Source: Serinus canaria (taxonomy: Eukaryota; Chordata; Aves; Passeriformes; Fringillidae). From it: a stretch of DNA of 64,000 bases. The position numbers and the translations under genes are program-made. The stretch covers positions 3,509,072 through 3,573,071 of the forward strand of contig NC_066329.1 of assembly GCF_022539315.1 (NCBI RefSeq), given 5' to 3'. Under the pieces are notes generated by a model that ran no database searches, was not told the DNA's origin, and saw nothing but the letters and a program-made list of their open reading frames with translations. Of this stretch, positions 12,801 through 21,800 are shown piece by piece. The first letter of the stretch is position 1. The number at the start of each line of letters is the position of its first letter.

Positions 12801-15800
12801 TAATCTCTGAAAGAAAAGGGATGAGTCCCCAATATATTTTTTCCTGATCTCAGGCTGAGCATAAGAGCATTCAGTCTGAAAAGAGATTTATATTGAATAA
12901 AAAACACATAATCACACTCAGGCAACAGTATCTGAGCAGGATAGTGAATTCACCTTTAGCTGTGAAGGCACCACAGGTGCAGCTCCACAGTGATAAGAAG
13001 TACGAAGAGTTACTTCCTTCAAACACCTTGGAGACCAGGATGCCACTGATCTTACACCCTGTTATGCAGCAGGCTGGTTGGACACTCTGGTGTTGAGCTG
13101 AAAGATTTCACATCTTTGTTTGCAAGTGTAGTTCCAAACAAAAGCTTCTACAAAGACCTGCTCCACAGGCTGAGTACTTGCATCACATGCTTTTTGTGAA
13201 GGAGCCAAGGACTCACTCTCCTGGCAGCTCTAGGGCTGTAGGACAAAGGATGAACTGTCAATGTCAAAACAAAGCAGGGATTTCTCCTTCCACCCTGATG
13301 GTGCTGTGGTAAATTAAGTATGATTTTAAGGTGACTCAACAGTTGCTTTAGAGATTAGAGGCTTCTTCCACCTAAGGAGATGAGTCTAGGAGTCTAAGTA
13401 TGACAAAAGTCTGCAACCTCTCCAGTTAGTCACAAACAGAAGTGCATGGCCATAGGGAATGGTGCTTCTTGCTCTTCCTTGTACTAACAGCTTCCCAAGA
13501 CTGAAGGCAGTGGGACAGCCTCCTCTCAGATTCCCTGAATGCCTTCTTCATTAGATGATGTTGGTAGGAGCTGCACAAAGTCCACAGGCTCTCCAAAACA
13601 AAAACCAGGACATGCTAGAAGACACTCCTTGTCCTCTCCTTGTACCCAGGGCAGACTGAGAAGGGGACAGAGGGGAAGACCTCCATAGCAGAGCCCACCC
13701 ATGCTAGGGTGGAAAGCAAAACTCTTCCTGAGTTGTGCCTGTCTCCTGCTGTCACAGGAGATGCTGAGGAAAAATGCAGTCAGTCCTTGGGGGCTGTGCC
13801 AGCCCTAGGCCTTGCAGTGGGGTCTCTTCGCAGGAGGATGCTGAAACTCTCAGTTGCTCTCAGGCTTTCATCTTTGGCCCTATTTCTCTTTTCCCTCTTA
13901 AGGCAGCTAATGGGAGGCTGATCTACCCTCTGACAAAGTGCCAGTCATTAATAATGTCCTCTGTCAGCTGGAGCCATTCCCCAGGTTCCTTGTTTATTGA
14001 CGAAGTGCTTGTCTCCCTTGAGCAGAAGCTGCCACACAGCGAGTGAGGCGCCTGGGCTCCTTTCTGAGACAAATGACTTCAATTCCAGAGCAGAGAGGAG
14101 AGAGAATTGCCTTTCTGCTGCTAATGAATCTCTCCCTGACAGGAAGCACAGAGGCCAGGAACACCCTGCAACTGAGAAGTGCCCATCTCCCACACTGTCC
14201 CAGAGAGAGGGAGGGAAAGAAAGGGAGTCAGACATCTCTTGCCAGAAAAATCCATCACAGTTCCCAGACTGCTGTGGGACAGTTGTGGAATACAGCTGTG
14301 GAGTGTGTCTTACTGAGCTCTAAAAGCCTCTCAACGAGATGGTGACCCTCTAAATACTGGTTTGTACCAGAGCAGCCACAGCCATCTCCTTGTTTGCCTA
14401 CTCTCCAGCTTTTCTTCCCTACAGTTACAGGCAGTTATAGGAAACGTGCAGGGCAGAGTGAGAGGGCTGAGACCTCCTGCCAGGCTTGGCAGGGAATTCA
14501 CAGTCCAGGAAGGGAAGAGGGAATGGGAGCCCATGTGCACCAGGTTTGCAGCACAGACACAATCCTTCCACTCCTTAAGAACTCTAGTGGAGCTGCAAGA
14601 GGGCCAAGAGATGCAATCATAAACAATTTTTTAATCTCCTTATTTACTCTGTCTCTCTTAAAAGCAACTGGGCAGGACACCACAATCTAGCCGACAGCCC
14701 CTGCTGAGCTCTGAGGAGGAAAATCTCTCTACAATGGGATCTTGTTCCCATCACCACCACAGGTAGCTCAAAGATAGGCAAGGAAAGTGGAGTTGGCAGA
14801 AAGGTCATTAGAAGATTAGGTTAGAAGGAACATATTTTCTCCCTTCCTCCAACTGATGCTGCTGTAAGAGAACAGGATGCTGAGAATAAGTGTGTCAGAA
14901 ACATTTCTGTGTAGGTGCTGATCTGTGGGTATGCCTATATCTGGGGTAGTCGGTATGCATGTGGGAGGGCTGCACATGCATGTATACTGGTTTTCCCACA
15001 CTGTTCTTTGTGGCAATCACACTGTTCTTTTAAGGTCTGTGTCTCTGTTGTAAACTTTTCTAAAAATCTGTAAGAACTTTGTGAAATGCAAGTTCTTGCT
15101 GCTGTTCATGCATCCCTCCCTTTCTCCCGAGGTGCAAGGTGGAGAGCAGAGACCTCAAGGGATGCAGCTTGGCACAGAGCAAGGTGTCAGCTCATGGGAA
15201 AGAAGCATTTGGCATGCTGACCAACCTGAGCACATGGAAGGGAGAAGGCTGGCTGACTTGACATTTAATATGTCTGGATACTTTAAAAAGCAGCAGCGCT
15301 GTGCTTTGGGCTGGCACCTTTGGCAGAAATACTCATTTCATAGGAAAATGTTGGAACTCCTCATAGCTAATCACTTGGCAGGTGCCAGAAGCTTTATCTA
15401 GTGGCAGCAAATATCCAACAGACACAACAGAAAAAACAAAATCAATCAAAACATGTGACTGCTTATCAAAGTGTAGCTTTGCTTGGCAAAAATTTTCAGT
15501 GGAAGTATGGATTTGTATAGGCACTGTTCAGATGTTAGGCCTGTTTTAGTGCACAGTCCTTCATGTGCTGGAACATTACATCATTGTTCTCAACACAACA
15601 TAAATACTGCTACAGGGCAATGTCAGTAGGTAATGGGTATTGTATAGTAAAGCAGGGAAAACTCTTTCCTAGTATCTTTTCACTGAAGTCCATAAATCTA
15701 CCAAGAGCCCATTAAATGCTTCAAACATTTAGTATATTAAAATACATCCCCTTACTTTAATTATCCTAACAGGGCAGGAATTTTTGTTGTACTTTTTCCT

Positions 15801-18800
15801 ACCCCAGAGTGGAGAGTGCACACATGGATTAGTAGCTTTCAAATCTGCTTCCAATAACCTTTTAACTGGTGGCTACACATCTTTATTTTACAGGAAACAT
15901 GTCGTTTTACAGAAACTGTCTTGTCTACTGAACGACCTCAGATGAGCCTAACCATTTGGAGCAGGCAACATCCTCCCATGGCCTGTTCTGTCAAGGACCT
16001 CATTTTGAAGCTCCCAACCACTGGAACATGCATTGGCACTCTGAACTTCTGTGACTGTTTTCTGTTTCTTCTTCTGCATCAGCTACCAAGTGCTTTTGCT
16101 ACACATTGAGTTGTGTCTTCTAACCTCAAATGAACCTTGGATGGTTCCATACGCCACTCAGACAAATTCAGGTCCATCTCAAGGGGAGGCACAAGCAGGT
16201 ACTGGTGGATGCAGTCCAGATTCTCATCTAGGGAAAGGAATTCTGCAGAGAATTTGGGAACTTTGCTCTCAACTGTTCCAGGAGGAAAGTGTTGCTGACT
16301 CATGCTGTGCATAATATTCTCCTCCATTAGAGCAATTGGATCATAATCAATCACAAACAACAGAATGTTTATTAAAAAGACTGAGGATATTTTCTATTCC
16401 TCTCAAGGTAACAAAGCCTGGACTCCCTGTCAACTTCTGTTTAGAACAGCTCTGTCTGTAAATAGCTGGCTTCATTTTGCATCAGATGAAAATAGATGGG
16501 AACGTGCTTTCTCCTGACACCTTCCCTGCAGATCTGATCCAAGTATTTTGCATTAGCCCAACTTCCAAGTTCCTACGCAGGAGATGCGTTGGCCAGACCA
16601 CAATGTACTGTGGAAATTTGCTGATGATGATCCTAAAGATCATCAATGGGCTACAAAAAGACAAGTACAAACTTGACAGCTCAGAAGCTGCTGTGAGGAT
16701 TTGTCATGTATATGGAGCACAGAGGTTGTTTAAAATAAACCTTATGTGGTTCCTTGTCTTTGCTCCAGAATATGGGAATTTTGTTCCACTCCATCCAACT
16801 GTGACTACTGCAAAAGCAGCTAATTCTGCCTGGCTCTCTCACCTCTTTGGAAATAAGAGAGACAGGGGGTCACTGTTTAGCTGGCACACTGAGGTGCTAC
16901 TGAAAACATGGCTGATCATCAGAGGAGCAGAGGCCTGGATACCAATATCAACAATATAGTCCAAAGCAACCCTGCAGCATTATGTGAGATTTGCCACCCT
17001 AAAACAGAGATCTGCCTTACTTCTAATTTGAGTAAGGATCTGACAGCACCTTTAAAAGGGCCAAACTGTGTATCCCAGGTCTCTGACTATACCTCAACAC
17101 AACTGGTCCCAAAGTAGCCAAACCCTTTGTGTCTTATTTCAGCAGAACACATTGAGGTTGCTGGTGTTTTTCTACTTCCTGCCTTCAGCTGTTGTGACAT
17201 AATGCTTCCCAATGATACACCATTGCCCGTTTCCTTCCAAATGCAGAGAATGTATTTTGCCTGAGTGGGATGAAACAGTGCTGTGTATTCCTTCCAAAGA
17301 TGGTTGCAAGAGGCAAAGTACTCTAGGGGAGGAATGGGTGGAAGAAATATTAGAATACTGCTAATGTCTTCATTCATGGATAGCACTGAATTCATGGTCT
17401 TATGCTGGTGAAGAAAGCTACTAAAAATCTAAATATGACCATAGCTATGACAGTTCTTTCTCTTTATTTTTAAGTGGGGCATTTGACTGAAGGATTACTC
17501 AGGTTCATGGACACTGCTGCTGGTCTCTAAGGTCACAGGAATGTCAGAGGATTATTGAAACGGAGCCCAAAGTTAGCTAGACATCTTTTACTAAATGCAC
17601 ACCATATAGCTGCTTGTTATTGGAAATCAATACCACTCATGGATGCATAAGGGAAAAACAGTTACCGAAGCTGGAATGCTACAAAGAATCACAGCTAATT
17701 CAGCTGACAACCTGCAGCCCAGCCACTACATCTAAAGCTAAACTTCCCTGACATTGTGTTGAACCGCAGGATTGCATGAAACAAAAATCAAGGTGGTAAA
17801 GCTTAACAAAATGGACAGTAGACTTATATAAATGATGATTAATTTATTACTGAAAGCTTTTTTTCCTCTCCAAAGATAAACTGAATCTAACCAGAAGGTT
17901 TGTGTATTTCAGTGCATTAGATCATGCTGCTGTATATTTCATGAATAGAATATTTAATGAATGTTCTTTTAGCTTGGTTTTATTTTGATGTCTTTCTATA
18001 GCTTTTTAAAACAGATTTGTTTAAAAAGTAAATCACTGACAAAGATTAATGTTTGCTGGCAGACCTGCTGTAGGCAGGAGGCTTATCCATTGCCCCTTAG
18101 TGATTCTGTATGTCTGGCTCTCATCCCTCAAGCTCTTTACAAGCAATAAATGTGATGAACTTTTCTCCAAGCTGAGCAAAGGGGGAACTGAGTGGATATG
18201 CTCAAGTGGAACAATGTTTCTCTGTGTCTGGGTTCATTACATATAAAAAACAGGAGACGTACCTTGGAAGGTGTGGCGGGTGTCAGCAGGCAGGTGTGCA
18301 CACAAACGCCGAGCGATGTTTTAAGCACAGGAATGCATAAGCGTGTACAGAGGCAGTTGTGTAGCCACACAGAAGATTTAGCAGAAGCTGCACGAGCAGG
18401 CTGTGTGTACATAGACAAGACATGTACATGAAGGCTTTTTATGTCGATCTACATGCATGGACATGGGCTGTGGCAACTCATGCAGGGATGGAAGCACGCA
18501 AGCTGTACGGGCCCCACGCAGGTATCCGGACCCCTGTGAACACGCAGTTGGGAGCGCTTCTCCCCGGGTCTGACACACTCACCGGGCGGCCCAGGGACAG
18601 AGCATGCTCCGGGAACCCAGAGAGCGGCGGGTCCGTGTCAAGGCGGCTCCGCCGGGCGGGGAAGGGCCCCGGGCAGAGGTGGACGGGCCGCGCGAGGGCG
18701 CGCCGGGGCCGCCGGAGCCCCGCTGTCCCGGAGCCCCGCGGCGGAGTGCGTGGGGGACAGGCCGCCCGCAGCAACGATCCCGGGAGCCCCGGCGGGACGG

Positions 18801-21800
18801 GCAGCAGCAGAGAGAATACTGCTGTCCGCGGGACTGTCTCCTGCCGCCACGGGGACTCCCTTTCCTCTCCGCCCGCGCCCTCAGCGACCCTTCTGGGGCC
18901 GGTATAAGCCTTCAGAGGTGCCATATAACACGGAGGAAAAGTTGGTGCAGGATACGGCATTTCTCCGGAACTTTTCTGCCTCCTGATCTGTGCACCCACA
19001 CTCCACATTCCACACGAGCCAAGACCGTGCCACGGGACCAACACCACTTCGGCGGTCAGTTATGCTAAGCCAGAAGTCTGTTCACCCCAAATTACTGTGC
19101 CGATTTAACAGTGTTAATGCGCAGTTTAGTTAGAGACTGTCTCAGCTTGTCAGGAGCCCTGACGTGCCACTGCTTCACCTGCCTTACAGGCACAACACAG
19201 CACGGGACCACCTGGAAACCCAGACCTTCCACATTTACCTTGCCACCCCACAGCGTGCACATGAAAGTTTCCATTGTAGCCTCCCTTGCTAGTACACAGG
19301 GCCAGCTGAAAACTTCCATTACTAAGCCAGGAGCCAGTCTACCCCGACAGGACTGGCCAGGGCTTCCTACACTTCTCCACAGATGGATCTCCAAGAATGG
19401 TCCTGATGCAGTGACTGCTCTTGGGCAAAACGCCTGTTAGAATCAGCTGCAGCCAAAGACATTGGAGGGAACAAATTTATCTGGCAGATGAGAGAGAAGA
19501 CCAGAAAGGTGAGAGGCTGGACAAGGCACCTTTTCCCTACATGCTCTCGGCTGGTCAGAGGAAAATGTTCTTGATGTGCTTTAAACACAGGCAGCCTGGG
19601 GTCACCTCCTGTCCCAAAACGGGGCCACTTCTGTCATCCCAGTTTGCTAGAAGGTCCATTAAAACCTGTTAAGAACTAAAGCTCAAGAATAAAGGTGGAT
19701 GGAGCAGGAAAATAAAAAAAAAATTTCTCAGGAAATGCAGAAAGATTCCTTCCCTATTTTAATGGTAATGTGGACACTGACATTAAAGCAGGAATGGGAG
19801 ATGGTGCAGGAGAGGTTTTAAACTCCCTGTACAAATAGAAATATAAAAGCCCCTTTGGCCACAGTGCTAACAGCAGAACCCTGTAAATATTTCATGATTC
19901 TCTACGGCAATTGTTTGACCCCTTTGATCCCCATGCTACCAGAGGCAATTGACAGAAAACTGTTGGGGAATCACTTCACTGAAAAATTTAACAGTCAGGT
20001 AGGGTGTGAAAGCTAAACGGCTCTGAAAACGTTCAGGTCTCACATGGCAGGATCGCTTACAAATTAATATTGCATAGCAAATGCCCGGAAGAAGCTGTTC
20101 TTGAAATGCCAGCTAGGCCAGCACTGAGGCACAGGAGGAACGAAGTAATGAGAAGCGGTGGCTGTCTGTGCCGCAGTCCCTGTACAGAGCTGTGGTGAGC
20201 CAGGTGCCAGGCGGCTGCTGCACCGTGGGCACTGCAGCCACATCACCGCTGCCCCGGGAATGCCACAAAACTTGCACTGCGGTCCTGCTGCCACTGCACT
20301 GCTGTCCTGGTCTCTGTGCTGCTGTTGCTACTATTGTCACATTATTAACTGTGTCTTACTGCCAGGCTGCCACCTCCCCGCCATCCCAGCTGCTGAGGGG
20401 TCACCACTCCTCTTCTGTTGCTGAACTGTGATCTGTAGCCACACTAGAGACACTACAGGACTCTCACATTTTTCTGCTTTGCAGTGGTAATAAGCATGCT
20501 TTCTTGTGCTTCACAACACACTTTTGCCACTTGGCCACTCCAACACTATCCTATCAGGCCAAAATCACATGAAACATCTTCCTCATGCTCCCTTTTCTAG
20601 CCATTTTCCCACTTTGCTGCATTATCATACACACATCCCTTGCCAGCTACACCCGTGAATCACAGCACTGCTCTCACACTGCACTGAGCTTCTGCCACTG
20701 CAGGGCCACTTTAAAACACTGCTGTCCCACTGTCCCGCATAAAACCAGCCCATACTCACACTGCACTGTCACCAGGCAAGTCTGTGGTGTTGTCCTCTTG
20801 CTAACTCAGCTGTGCTTCCAAAACTGTGGCATGGTGGTAATACTTCACTTGCTGCCTTCTGCTACAGCGGGATGGTGCTGTCAGATCAGCGCAGCCCTTT
20901 GCAAATATCACAGCAGAAGTGATCACTGCTGTACAGAATGGCTCTTCTCTGGAATGTTGTCTTACTACATCAATAGACTGCTAAACTCTTCGGTCAGGCT
21001 ACAACACTCCACAGTTATCACACCCGTGCACTGCCAAACTCCTACCACATGGCACCAGTATCACATCTCTGCTGTGCCCCAGGACTGCGTTATCACACCA
21101 CTGCATTGTCAGTGCCGTGTTCTCCAGACGCTCGGAGCTGCACACACTGCATCCCAGCCCAGCAGAAAGTCCACAGCAGAGTGCTCCTCTGCAACTGCTG
21201 CACCGAGCTGCTGTGCAAATATGTCATTAGGCTAAGATGACATCCTGGCTTATACTTAATGCATCATTACACCACCCTACTTTTGTTAATTCATGTATCA
21301 CTCAATTACAAAATGGTAAAATATCCTAAAAGAGTATTACTGCTTAATGGTATTAGAACATCACTGCACCAATATAGCATAAGCCTAATTAATAAAATAT
21401 TACTGCATCCTGTATCCTGGCAGTATCTTAGCATTCTCCTGGAGTACACACCCACAGTGCACTATATTGCTGTGCTGGTTATATAAACACGGCGCTTCTT
21501 CCTTCACTCTGTCTTTTTTTCTGCACAGCTACAAATCTGTCTCCCTCAGACACAACCCTCTAGTCCTGAACTGCTCCTTTTTGCTGTTACTGCAATAATG
21601 ACATTCTCCATGGAATCATCCCTGCAATCTTTTCTGTGTATCTGATTGTACTACTGTAGTGTCTGCATCTGCGACCACATCGCTGCACCACCATGGAACA
21701 GGGTGATGATGTTCCACATCTGTAGAGCTGGAACGAGATACAGTGGTGCTGCTGGACCACAGTGCTCTGTTGCTGTGATATGCATCACTGTGCTCCTCTC

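Noticed and set aside
18478..19047. A 189-codon minus-strand frame and a 154-codon plus-strand frame over the intragenic CpG island
   Set aside because: Both overlap on opposite strands, are compositionally driven and resemble no known protein. Kept only as a CpG island observation.
20585..21235. A 216-codon plus-strand open frame rich in Cys, His, Ser and Thr
   Set aside because: It is generated by the degenerate TATCACA/CTGCACTG repeat field. The residue pattern reflects the repeat and shows no domain.
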